Source: Vibrio zhanjiangensis (GTDB lineage Bacteria; Pseudomonadota; Gammaproteobacteria; Enterobacterales; Vibrionaceae). From it: 64,000 nt of DNA. Within the stretch, counting starts at the first letter, position 1. Every line of letters begins with the position of its first letter. Below, in pieces: positions 27,941 through 35,666 of the stretch. Position numbers and translations under genes: made by a program. Location: NCBI RefSeq assembly GCF_030161235.1, contig NZ_BSPW01000027.1, positions 1 through 64,000 of the forward strand. The letters are read 5' to 3'. The notes below the pieces were generated by a model. It had not been told where the DNA came from and made no database searches. It saw only the letters and a list, made by a program, of their open reading frames with translations.

Positions 27941-28349
27941 TTCTAGTCTATCTCCTAAGTAACTCATCCTATTGCTGTGAGTAAATTTCTTTAATCTGTA
28001 CCGCAATGAAACCTCTAAATCATGCGTTGATATAAACTTACAACAGACGTTAGTTAAATATCATCATTAAAACCATTTATTTATAATTTTATCAGGAATT
28101 TGACACATAACGTTTGAGAAACAAATCAAAGAAAAGCAATAAAAAATATAAATATCAACAACTTAGTGTCAATTATCGACTCTAAATTGTGTAAATATGT
28201 ACGTTGATAAAAAAAATATAAAATTGATAAAAAATCCAACGTGATAATTTTATCATGGTTATTGCTGTCTTTTTTATCATTTTATTGTGATTTAATATCT
28301 CGAAAATGGGAAAGTATGCTCAACCTTCGGATAATAGAGAACAGATAAC
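27941..28349. promoter_or_regulatory. Divergent promoter region of the two T3SS operons
   Basis: This AT-rich spacer separates the minus-strand translocon operon from the plus-strand sctC operon. It contains repeated TTGATAAAAA elements (28204 and 28224), an interrupted palindrome TGATAATTTTATCA (28242-28255) and a further TTTTTTATCATTTT (about 28270). TGATAAAA also occurs twice in the leader regions of both giant effectors. These are candidate binding sites of a cluster regulator; no specific family can be named. Confidence 0.5.
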
Positions 28350-28763
28350 GTGTATAAAGATATTAAAACATATACGAGTAATGCCATGCTTCCGCTATTA
28401 AAAGCTGAAAGCAATCTATACATAACAAAAATATCAAACTCTATCATTCAGTTTAATATAGATTTGAATGAGTCTAAAATATGTTTCTGGACAGGAGAAA
28501 TGGATGTAAGTATAGATAATAGCATTTTGGAATACACGATGAGAAAAATGATACCTATATCTTTACATACAAATGTTGAGTTAGTTTTTGACAACCAAGA
28601 AATAAGTTACAGCCTCCGACTTAGAATGTCAGATTACCTTGGTGATACTGATGCATTTTCTAATGCTATTGATGATTTGCTATGGGCCCATTCACTTGTT
28701 CATTCATTATCAGATAACAACACCTGTAATCACTTTCACAACTTTATGAAATATATGGTGTAA
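28350..28763 (+). CDS. Hypothetical protein, possible T3SS chaperone (137 aa)
   Basis: I do not recognise a family with certainty. The small acidic protein begins with GTG (no strong ribosome-binding site; an ATG at 28386 is an alternative) and has mixed alpha/beta character with a C-terminal helix (FSNAIDDLLWAHSLVHSL), the general layout of class I T3SS chaperones. It is the first gene of the sctC operon, 3 bp before sctC, where SPI-2 carries ssaB/spiC. Confidence 0.55.
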   Translation: MYKDIKTYTSNAMLPLLKAESNLYITKISNSIIQFNIDLNESKICFWTGEMDVSIDNSILEYTMRKMIPISLHTNVELVFDNQEISYSLRLRMSDYLGDTDAFSNAIDDLLWAHSLVHSLSDNNTCNHFHNFMKYMV

Positions 28764-28766
28764 AAA

Positions 28767-30344
28767 ATGAAAATTAGTATTCATCTTAATCGCTTTTCTA
28801 ACTTTATCGCTCTATTTGCCATAGTAATGCTAATACAGCCAATTTATGCTTCAACATTACCCAATGAAAAGTATAGCTATAGAGCAAAAAACACACCCTT
28901 ACCTGATGTTTTAAACGCATTCTCTGCTCACTATGGACTGTTTGGAGTGGTTAGTGAATGCTTTGAAGATTCGTTCAGCGGAAGCATCAAAGCAGAATCC
29001 GGAGAGGCATTCCTTCATCAACTTTCATCAGCATATAACATTGTTTGGTTTCGAATCGACTCTACTATCTATTTCAACTGCTCTAGTGAAATTCAAACCA
29101 AGTTAATTACTCTTAACAATGCTTCATCTGAAAGATTTTCAAACAAAATGAAGAAAATCGGCTTGGATCCGAATCGTTTTGGTATGCGCGCTTTACCTGA
29201 CACAGGAATGCTACTTGTCTCAGGTCCACCCAAATTTCTGGAAATCGCAATTGATGCAGCCAAAGCTGTCGATGATAGTGCAGCAAAAGAACCCAACTAC
29301 CAAATGAAACCCTACGTTATCCCTCTTCTTTATAGTCACGCTGAAGATAGAAAACTTGACGATGGTAGCACTACACCAGGAATGGTGACAAAGTTGCGCA
29401 GCCTTCTTGGCTATAGTGGCGAAGTAATTACGCAAGGAAACATTGTTGCTGACCCTGACATGAATAGTGTACTCATTTATGACACAGAATCTTCAGTGCA
29501 AAGGATCATTCCTCTTATTCATTCAATGGACAAGCCCAAACGCCAAGTGGAAATATCCATTTCGATTATTGATGTAGCGGAGAGTGCTTTAGAAGACCTT
29601 GGTGTTGATTGGAAAGCTAAAGGAAGCAATGGCTCTTTAAGCGTCAATCCACTCAGTGGCATTATTGAAGGAGCGTGGCATGGAGGAACTGGCTTTGCGA
29701 CAACATTACCTCTAGGAACCCTTAGTCAATTTGAGTTCACGCTTACAGCCTTAGAGCAACAGAAAAAAGCACGCACCTTGTCAAGACCCACTTTACTTGC
29801 AAGAGAAAATACTCGAGCGGTGATCAGCAATAAAGAAGAGTTCTATGCAAAAGTTGAGGCAAAAGAAGATGCTCAATTGGTCACACTTTCAGCAGGCACC
29901 GAGCTTATTGTAATCCCAAGAATCATTCCTTCTAAAGAGGGGCTTGCAATCAGCTTAGATATCACACTTACAGATGGCAAACGAGAGAGTGAGACTATTT
30001 CAGATCTCCCTGTGATTAAAGACAGTACCATTATTACGCAAGCGACGGTCGCACGAAATCAAAGCCTACTCATTGGAGGATTTTATTCACAGCGTAATCT
30101 AGAAGGAAGTTCAAAAGTTCCTGTTCTTGGTGACATTCCACTTCTTGGACGTTTATTTACTTATGACAGCTCTGACGATAGTCGTTCAGTGCGCATGTTT
30201 CTCATTCGGCCAAGAATATTGGATGAAGTATCAGGCCATACAAAACAGTCTGATGCAACTAAGTTATTCAACAACCAAATTACAAGCGAAGTTGAAGAAC
30301 TAAGACTCATTAGAGAAGCCTTTGAAAGCGCATGGAGTGAATAG
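28767..30344 (+). CDS. sctC: T3SS outer-membrane secretin SctC
   Basis: SctC (YscC/SsaC/EscC) forms the outer-membrane ring. The 525-residue precursor has a signal peptide with likely cleavage after YAS near residue 29, then N0/N1/N3-type domains (YRAKNTPLPDVLNAFSAHYG at the N0 start), and the C-terminal secretin domain with LGVDWKAKG, TLSRPTLLARENTRAVI, LLIGGFY and VPVLGDIPLLGRLF. The length is usual for the family. sctD starts 2 bp after the stop. Confidence 0.97.
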   Translation: MKISIHLNRFSNFIALFAIVMLIQPIYASTLPNEKYSYRAKNTPLPDVLNAFSAHYGLFGVVSECFEDSFSGSIKAESGEAFLHQLSSAYNIVWFRIDSTIYFNCSSEIQTKLITLNNASSERFSNKMKKIGLDPNRFGMRALPDTGMLLVSGPPKFLEIAIDAAKAVDDSAAKEPNYQMKPYVIPLLYSHAEDRKLDDGSTTPGMVTKLRSLLGYSGEVITQGNIVADPDMNSVLIYDTESSVQRIIPLIHSMDKPKRQVEISISIIDVAESALEDLGVDWKAKGSNGSLSVNPLSGIIEGAWHGGTGFATTLPLGTLSQFEFTLTALEQQKKARTLSRPTLLARENTRAVISNKEEFYAKVEAKEDAQLVTLSAGTELIVIPRIIPSKEGLAISLDITLTDGKRESETISDLPVIKDSTIITQATVARNQSLLIGGFYSQRNLEGSSKVPVLGDIPLLGRLFTYDSSDDSRSVRMFLIRPRILDEVSGHTKQSDATKLFNNQITSEVEELRLIREAFESAWSE

Positions 30345-30346
30345 TT

Positions 30347-31561
30347 ATGACTTGGACATTAAAGGTGCTCTCTGGTAAGCATTCGGGGGCAGAGATGGTA
30401 CTAGATAAGAAACACATTATTATCGGCTCATGCCATGAAGGTGCAGACTGTGTCCTAACAGACATAGGTTTAGCAGATACCGCAATGCAAATTACGGTTA
30501 ATGACAAAATTATCGCGCTTAAAGAGCTAAACAATGCTAAATGGTACATCAACGGCAAAGTTCAACGAACCTCGTTGTCGAGTATTGCTCCCTATGATGT
30601 CGTTCAAATTGGGGCAATTGCCTTTACTGTTGGTAAAGTCGATGCAACTTGGCCCACGATAAATCTTCCACAGCAACCCCGTTTTCGGTTTCCTTGGACG
30701 GGAGTACTCTTCTCTGGGTTACTTTGTATAGGAAGCTTGAACGCATCATTTTATTCGTCAAATAATTCTATTAAAAACAATACTATTGATATTAGACCGG
30801 CGCTCGAACAGTCATCTACTTCTCCAACAGATAGCAAGAACTTTGGTTTAATTGTTTCAGAGCAGGATAAACGCACATTCGTCACTGGTTATATACAAGA
30901 TAGGTCAACATCAAATACTGCTCGACGCCAAATCGAAGCTAACAGTGAGTTTCCCTTGATATGGAAAGTGCACCGTATAGATAAACTAACGACTTCAATA
31001 CAAACATTACTGAATGAACATAACTTGTATGGCTATGATGTCAGTGTGGATCTCGAAGGAAGAGCCACAATTAAAGGTGTAGTTTCCGACCAACTGTCTA
31101 CAGCGACATTGGCCACATCAATAAAAAAAGAAATTCCTGGGTTATCTAAAGTTACCTTTAACACGACCAAAGCTTCAGAAGTTATCTTGTGGCTTAACCA
31201 AAGCATTGACAAAATGGGCTTGTACACTACTGGGGCTTCAAATTATCAGAAACATATACTCATTAGTGGTAAGACAAACACATTGCAAAAAGCACAAATC
31301 CATCAGCTGATTGATTCTGCAAATTCAAAATTCGGCAACCAAGTGCCCATACAATATCAACCTTTTATTGATCCAGAAGGGATGTTACCTCCCATTCGGG
31401 CTGTTAGTACAAGTTTCACCCCTTATCTTGAGCTCTCCAATGGGCAAAAATATTTGAAGAACTCGATAATCGGTGATGGATTTACTATCAAAGAAATAAC
31501 CGAAGATGGCATATCTCTATTAAAGGATAAACAAATTATTTGGATTGGAGCGGCCGGTTAA
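30347..31561 (+). CDS. sctD: T3SS inner-membrane ring protein SctD
   Basis: SctD (YscD/SsaD) forms the outer of the two inner-membrane rings. The 404-residue protein has an N-terminal FHA-like domain (about 1-100), a single membrane helix (about 108-128) and periplasmic ring-building repeats (LYGYDVSVDLEGRATIKG, and later GLYTTGASNYQKHILISG). It lies between sctC and the needle genes, and its stop overlaps the next start (TAAATG context). Confidence 0.93.
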   Translation: MTWTLKVLSGKHSGAEMVLDKKHIIIGSCHEGADCVLTDIGLADTAMQITVNDKIIALKELNNAKWYINGKVQRTSLSSIAPYDVVQIGAIAFTVGKVDATWPTINLPQQPRFRFPWTGVLFSGLLCIGSLNASFYSSNNSIKNNTIDIRPALEQSSTSPTDSKNFGLIVSEQDKRTFVTGYIQDRSTSNTARRQIEANSEFPLIWKVHRIDKLTTSIQTLLNEHNLYGYDVSVDLEGRATIKGVVSDQLSTATLATSIKKEIPGLSKVTFNTTKASEVILWLNQSIDKMGLYTTGASNYQKHILISGKTNTLQKAQIHQLIDSANSKFGNQVPIQYQPFIDPEGMLPPIRAVSTSFTPYLELSNGQKYLKNSIIGDGFTIKEITEDGISLLKDKQIIWIGAAG

Positions 31562-32290
31562 ATGCTGACAAACACATCTCTCATGTTTCAAGGCCAACCT
31601 TTGCTCGAAGACTGGCTTTTGAAAATAACATTGCAAATGAAGCAGCTCAATACACCCTGTGAGTATGCGGAGTTAAATACTTGGAAGGTAGCATTAGAGT
31701 GTGCTATCGAACATATCATTAAACAACAGGAGAATCATTATGGATTTAGGCTCAGTACATCAAATATTGGGAGCTTCAGTTCAGTCAACCACTTCAAAGC
31801 TGGAGGAACACATGAAAACAATGGATCCTCACGACAGTATGGACCTAGCAGTATTTCAGAAGCTAAACAACGATTGGCAACTATCAACTCAACTGCAAAG
31901 CACAACACAAAAAGCAATATTCGATGTACTAAAAGGACTATTAGACCGAATGTAGCTAAGCATCTTGCAAATATCGCCTTGAGTGTGGCTGAGGAAGGTA
32001 GTACCGATAACGTGCGTTCAATACTTATGCCTTTTCTATATGCCGAAGGTCAATCAGAAGAAGAGATTTTTCATAAACGTGTCGCACAGATTATCTATGC
32101 AATAAGTTTATGTAGACATAGCCACTTCTTACAAGCACGAAAGCTGCTTATCAATGATAGCTCAGAGTTAGGAAAATTCTTCCTAGCTTTCATAGGTATT
32201 GCGGAGCATCACTCTGAAGAGGCGGAACTCAAACTTTGCTCAATCGCAAATTTGATCAAATCAAATTTGCTTGATACTCAACCAACATAA
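31562..32290 (+). CDS. Needle-chaperone reading frame: YscE-like start and YscG-like end in one frame (242 aa)
   Basis: Residues 1 to about 60 resemble the small needle chaperones YscE/SsaE (helical LQMKQLNTP and NTWKVALECAIEHIIKQQ). Residues from about 131 to 242 resemble YscG/EscG (HLANIALSVAEEG, then a TPR-like helical repeat) over the whole usual length of about 112 residues. The middle, about 62-130, is Ser/Asn/Lys-rich and is the shadow frame of sctF. No in-frame stop separates the parts and no ATG, only weak GTG/TTG candidates at 31979 and 31985, lies near the start of the YscG-like part. As read, it is a chaperone fusion with the needle gene nested in its linker. A non-ATG start for a separate sctG, or a sequence error, is the alternative. 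Confidence 0.65.
   Translation: MLTNTSLMFQGQPLLEDWLLKITLQMKQLNTPCEYAELNTWKVALECAIEHIIKQQENHYGFRLSTSNIGSFSSVNHFKAGGTHENNGSSRQYGPSSISEAKQRLATINSTAKHNTKSNIRCTKRTIRPNVAKHLANIALSVAEEGSTDNVRSILMPFLYAEGQSEEEIFHKRVAQIIYAISLCRHSHFLQARKLLINDSSELGKFFLAFIGIAEHHSEEAELKLCSIANLIKSNLLDTQPT
31740..31955 (+). CDS. sctF: T3SS needle protein SctF, nested out of frame
   Basis: SctF (YscF/SsaG/EscF) polymerises into the needle. The 71-residue protein has the family's helix-turn-helix layout (MDLGSVHQILGAS, DPHDSMDLAVFQKLNND, then STTQKAIFDVLKGLLDRM). The ATG at 31740 has AGGAG 7 bases upstream. The gene lies entirely within the 31562-32290 reading frame, shifted by one frame. Gene order around it (sctD, E, F, G, I, J, K, L) matches the Yersinia virC operon. 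Confidence 0.93.
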   Translation: MDLGSVHQILGASVQSTTSKLEEHMKTMDPHDSMDLAVFQKLNNDWQLSTQLQSTTQKAIFDVLKGLLDRM

Positions 32291-32304
32291 CAAAAGGAAC
32301 TCAT

Positions 32305-32634
32305 ATGGTAGACTCAATATCTCCGGTCGCAAGCGCCTACACCATGCCTCAACAGCCAGTATCAAGGGCTAGCCTAGAATCGCTGTTCGACAAACATATT
32401 CAAGAGCCAGTTAAACCTATGGGGGAAGATTGGCTGGAAGGTGCAGTTAGCTTCAGTTCAAAGGTAGATAAGCACTATAACGAGACATTGACACGAGCGA
32501 CGGAAGATCTTTCTGTGGTCGACTACGGAAACCTTCACTCGGAAATAAATAGTCTTGTATTGAACACACTAACTTCAGCAACTTTTGTCGGAAAATTTAC
32601 CCAAGGTTTCGATAAACTGCTAAGCAGCCAGTAA
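32305..32634 (+). CDS. sctI: T3SS inner rod protein SctI
   Basis: SctI (YscI/SsaI/PrgJ) forms the inner rod adapter below the needle. The 109-residue product ends in a helical domain (LHSEINSLVLNTLTSATFVGKFTQGFDKLLSSQ region) typical of rod proteins. AAAGGAA precedes the ATG, and the next gene is sctJ, as in other clusters. Confidence 0.85.
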   Translation: MVDSISPVASAYTMPQQPVSRASLESLFDKHIQEPVKPMGEDWLEGAVSFSSKVDKHYNETLTRATEDLSVVDYGNLHSEINSLVLNTLTSATFVGKFTQGFDKLLSSQ

Positions 32635-32642
32635 CCAACGTG

Positions 32643-32668
32643 GCCTGAAACTGTCTTCAGTTTCAGGC
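32643..32668 (+). terminator. 11-bp perfect hairpin between sctI and sctJ
   Basis: GCCTGAAACTG and CAGTTTCAGGC form a perfect stem around a 4-nt loop, 9 bases past the sctI stop. There is no U-tract, so it may be a partial terminator, or an mRNA stabilising or processing element that sets the amount of rod protein relative to ring proteins. Confidence 0.5.
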
Positions 32669-32700
32669 ATTAGCAAATCTATTTAGACAGAATCGTGCCC

Positions 32701-33468
32701 ATGAATATTAAAGATATGCGAAACATTTTCCTCAAACTAACCCTCTTACTATTCAGCTTAGCTTTAGTGGGCTGTAAAGAAGAGATGTATTCCAATCTAT
32801 CGGAATCCGAAGCGAACCAAATGTTGGCTCTACTTCTTAGTGAAGGAATAGATGCAGAAAAGCAATCGATCAATGGAAAAAGCATTACCCTCAAAGTGGA
32901 AGGTTCTCAGTTCTCCTCAGCAGTTGAGCTGCTAAAACAGAATGGATACCCCAAGCAAGAGTTTGCTACCGTTGAGCAGTTGTTCCCACAGGATGGCCTA
33001 GTCTCTACACCAACGCAAGAAAAAGCAAGGTTTGAATACGCTATCTCTCAATCATTAGCTAAAACGCTAAATCAAATCGACGGTGTGATTTCTGCCAGAG
33101 TACATTTAATGATCCCAGCAGAAACTCGCATGAAAACCAAACAACCGTCTTCTGCCGCAGTATTTGTTAAACATTCCCAAGAAGCTGAAATTTCACAGTT
33201 AACCCCTCAGATAAAAAGCTTGGTACAAAGCAGTATTGAAGGTCTAGAGTACAACAATGTTAAAGTTATTTTGGTTGAATCAAGCACTCCGCCACCGATA
33301 ATCAAAAAAGTCGAGGAGAGTAGCTCATCAGCCTACCTTTATATTGCAATTGTCATATTGATCATGCTTTCAATAGCAATAGCTTGCTACTCATTTTTCT
33401 CAATCAGAAAGTTGAAAAATAAAAATTTGGAGATGTTAGAAAATGTTGTACAAGAGTCAGCTTCTTGA
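32701..33468 (+). CDS. sctJ: T3SS inner-membrane ring lipoprotein SctJ
   Basis: SctJ (YscJ/SsaJ) forms the inner ring with SctD. The 255-residue precursor has a lipoprotein signal ending at LALVGC (Cys about residue 22), two ring-building domains with LSESEANQMLALLLSEGI and INGKSITLKVEGSQFSSAVE, and a C-terminal membrane helix (about 212-236). The ATG at 32701 is preferred over a GTG two codons earlier. Confidence 0.96.
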   Translation: MNIKDMRNIFLKLTLLLFSLALVGCKEEMYSNLSESEANQMLALLLSEGIDAEKQSINGKSITLKVEGSQFSSAVELLKQNGYPKQEFATVEQLFPQDGLVSTPTQEKARFEYAISQSLAKTLNQIDGVISARVHLMIPAETRMKTKQPSSAAVFVKHSQEAEISQLTPQIKSLVQSSIEGLEYNNVKVILVESSTPPPIIKKVEESSSSAYLYIAIVILIMLSIAIACYSFFSIRKLKNKNLEMLENVVQESAS

Positions 33469-34168
33469 TCAAGTTTTAAACATAAGAGCAAATGTACATC
33501 CTACTCATATCGAAGGTTACCTACACCGCCTGTACGAAGATTGTGTGCCATCAATAACATCTTCTCGGCAGGAAGCCTTGTTGAATCAATATCTATTGGA
33601 ATGCTTAGAGCTAGATCTCTCTACCGTTGACTTTGAACTGACTGGAGTAGATAAAGGAACAGAAAACTTAACTGCACAGCATCTAGCTCTTCTTCCATCC
33701 GGTATAGTTTGTAAAACTCTTACACTATGGTCAGGATATATTTATAACAAAAATATCAATAATTACATTAACAAAAAGGACATCACAGTTATAAAAGAGT
33801 ATTTCCTCGAACATTATGGATGGCTAACGCGACAATCAAGTCTAAATGATGATGTTTCGAAAATGCCGTTTCAAGATAAACTGCAGACCTTGCCTGTTCC
33901 AAAAACGTTTTTGCCGCTAGACTCGTTTCTCTTTGATCATCTACCTCAGATATCTCTGTTAGGAATCAATATATTGACGGCAGACTGGCCCCATGTATAC
34001 AAGAAGCTATTAACGTTAAAACTCCCAAAAAAAGAAATAAACACAAAAGTAAACGAAAAGATTGGCATTGTCCCATTAAATAAAGAGGATGTAGAGTCCA
34101 CTTTATTTATATGTTTAGAGAGGATATCAAAAGAATGGCACGAGAAATTTTTACCAAAATCGGCATAG
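33443..34168 (+). CDS. sctK: T3SS sorting-platform accessory protein SctK
   Basis: SctK (YscK/OrgA-like) links the ring to the cytoplasmic sorting platform. The call rests on position between sctJ (26-bp overlap) and sctL, a length of 241 residues, and a central LPSGIVCKTLTLWSGYIYN element like that in YscK family proteins. Sequence divergence in this family is high. Confidence 0.75.
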   Translation: MLYKSQLLDQVLNIRANVHPTHIEGYLHRLYEDCVPSITSSRQEALLNQYLLECLELDLSTVDFELTGVDKGTENLTAQHLALLPSGIVCKTLTLWSGYIYNKNINNYINKKDITVIKEYFLEHYGWLTRQSSLNDDVSKMPFQDKLQTLPVPKTFLPLDSFLFDHLPQISLLGINILTADWPHVYKKLLTLKLPKKEINTKVNEKIGIVPLNKEDVESTLFICLERISKEWHEKFLPKSA

Positions 34169-34797
34169 AAGAGATCACCTCTCTTCAAAATACCAAAATA
34201 ATTTCTGCTGACGAACTCAGCACGCTGACTCATATAGAAGAGTCTAAGACAAATGGGCAAAATGAAATAGAAAAGCTACTTGATGAAGCAAGGCAAGAAG
34301 CAAAAAAAATTATTGAAAGTGCGCTAAGCGAAAAGCAGGCAATAATTAACAAAGCGCAAAATCAAGCTTTGTCCGTTCAAAAACTTGATGAGTGCAGCCT
34401 TGAAAACAAACAGCGTGCCTATTGGAAGAATTCAATTTCATCCTTAGAACAACAAATTGAGAATATAGTCTCCGATATATTGTCCAATATCATCCACGAC
34501 TGCGATAGAAAAGATTTGATCAGGAGTTTAATAAGGCAAGGGCTAGAGTTTCTTGACTTAAGTCAAAGTATCTGCGTGAGAGTTCCAATGAACCTAAAAC
34601 ATCAAATGTCTGAATCATTCCCAGACCTCATAATCGAAGGTGAAGAAGATTTGATAGATGCACTTGAAATAGAATCAGACAATGAAGTTTATCTCCTATC
34701 TATTGATAATGTACGACCGTTACTATGTTCTAAAAAATCACAACAGACACAATCTTATCATGAGCCAAATATGTCTGAGATCGATGCAACTTACTGA
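34135..34797 (+). CDS. sctL: T3SS ATPase stator protein SctL
   Basis: SctL (YscL/SsaK/FliH-like) tethers and regulates the ATPase SctN. The product has a long charged coiled coil (GQNEIEKLLDEARQEAKKII region) followed by a compact C-terminal domain. The ATG at 34135 gives 220 residues; an upstream ATG at 34111 would add eight. Both overlap sctK by up to 58 bp. It is the last gene of the plus-strand run. Confidence 0.88.
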   Translation: MAREIFTKIGIEEITSLQNTKIISADELSTLTHIEESKTNGQNEIEKLLDEARQEAKKIIESALSEKQAIINKAQNQALSVQKLDECSLENKQRAYWKNSISSLEQQIENIVSDILSNIIHDCDRKDLIRSLIRQGLEFLDLSQSICVRVPMNLKHQMSESFPDLIIEGEEDLIDALEIESDNEVYLLSIDNVRPLLCSKKSQQTQSYHEPNMSEIDATY

Positions 34798-35666
34798 CGT
34801 GACGTATGTATATTAGTATTAACTGGAGGCTGAATCAGTGTCAGTAATCTACTTATTAATAATGACAACAACGCCAAGAAAGTCGTTCGTTTCATATTAG
34901 AATTTTACCTATATCAGCGGCAAGATTAACTCAGTTCTTGCCGCGTCAGCCACCGTGCTCTAGGGATGATTTAGTGTAAATCAGCAACCCAAACGTGTTT
35001 TGTTATCCACTATTCATCCCATATCAATGTGATACTTTGCACATAAATAGTGATTTAGTGAAAACAACCACGATTTTAGGCAAACTATATCAGACAAAGC
35101 GTCTACAATCGGCTCGACGCCCTCAATGCAAAAATGGTTTATTTCATGAACAAATCTAAGATCATATTCCCCGAAAACTCAATGGCATACGAAGCTGAAA
35201 TAAAAGCTCAACCCGTCATCAACACCGAGACCGACGAAAGCACTTTCTTCCCCAAAACCTCCATCGCCCTAGAAAATGAAATCCGAGCAACAAGAGTCAC
35301 CCCTGGCGCAAATAAAGGATTTTTGTCTCCGGAGGAGAAAGGTTAACTTTATCATACTGTGTGCTCATTGGCGCTAAGGCCGAAGTTACATCTCATGATT
35401 TAAACCCTTGCGCCAAACTGAGCTGGTCAGGCATCCACAAGCTAGTCTTGGAATGCCAACAAGATCAATACAGGTAAACCAGTTAGCCCAACATTACTCA
35501 AGGTGGTGGAAATTCGATACACCGTATAATCGCTACCAAACATATCCAACCGAGGTTGCAAATATCCACGAAGCGTTAGTGTCGATAAGCAACCTCGCTC
35601 TGTCCTTAATTGCTACTTATAGCCCTGAAATAAAATTAGATGGCATTTGCAAACACCTTCTATTAT
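34798..35666. other. Long sparse region between sctL and the restriction genes
   Basis: About 870 bp show no recognisable gene. One short frame with an internal repeat (35146-35346) may be coding; another near 35408-35692 uses a TTG start and has no support. No clear terminator follows sctL. The stretch probably marks the junction between two acquired segments. Confidence 0.6.
35146..35346 (+). CDS. Possible small protein with internal repeat (66 aa)
   Basis: This frame contains two related 17-residue units (FPENSMAYEAEIKAQPV and FPKTSIALENEIRATRV), which suggests real coding history by duplication. There is no convincing ribosome-binding site and no recognised family, so it may be a remnant. 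Confidence 0.2.
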   Translation: MNKSKIIFPENSMAYEAEIKAQPVINTETDESTFFPKTSIALENEIRATRVTPGANKGFLSPEEKG

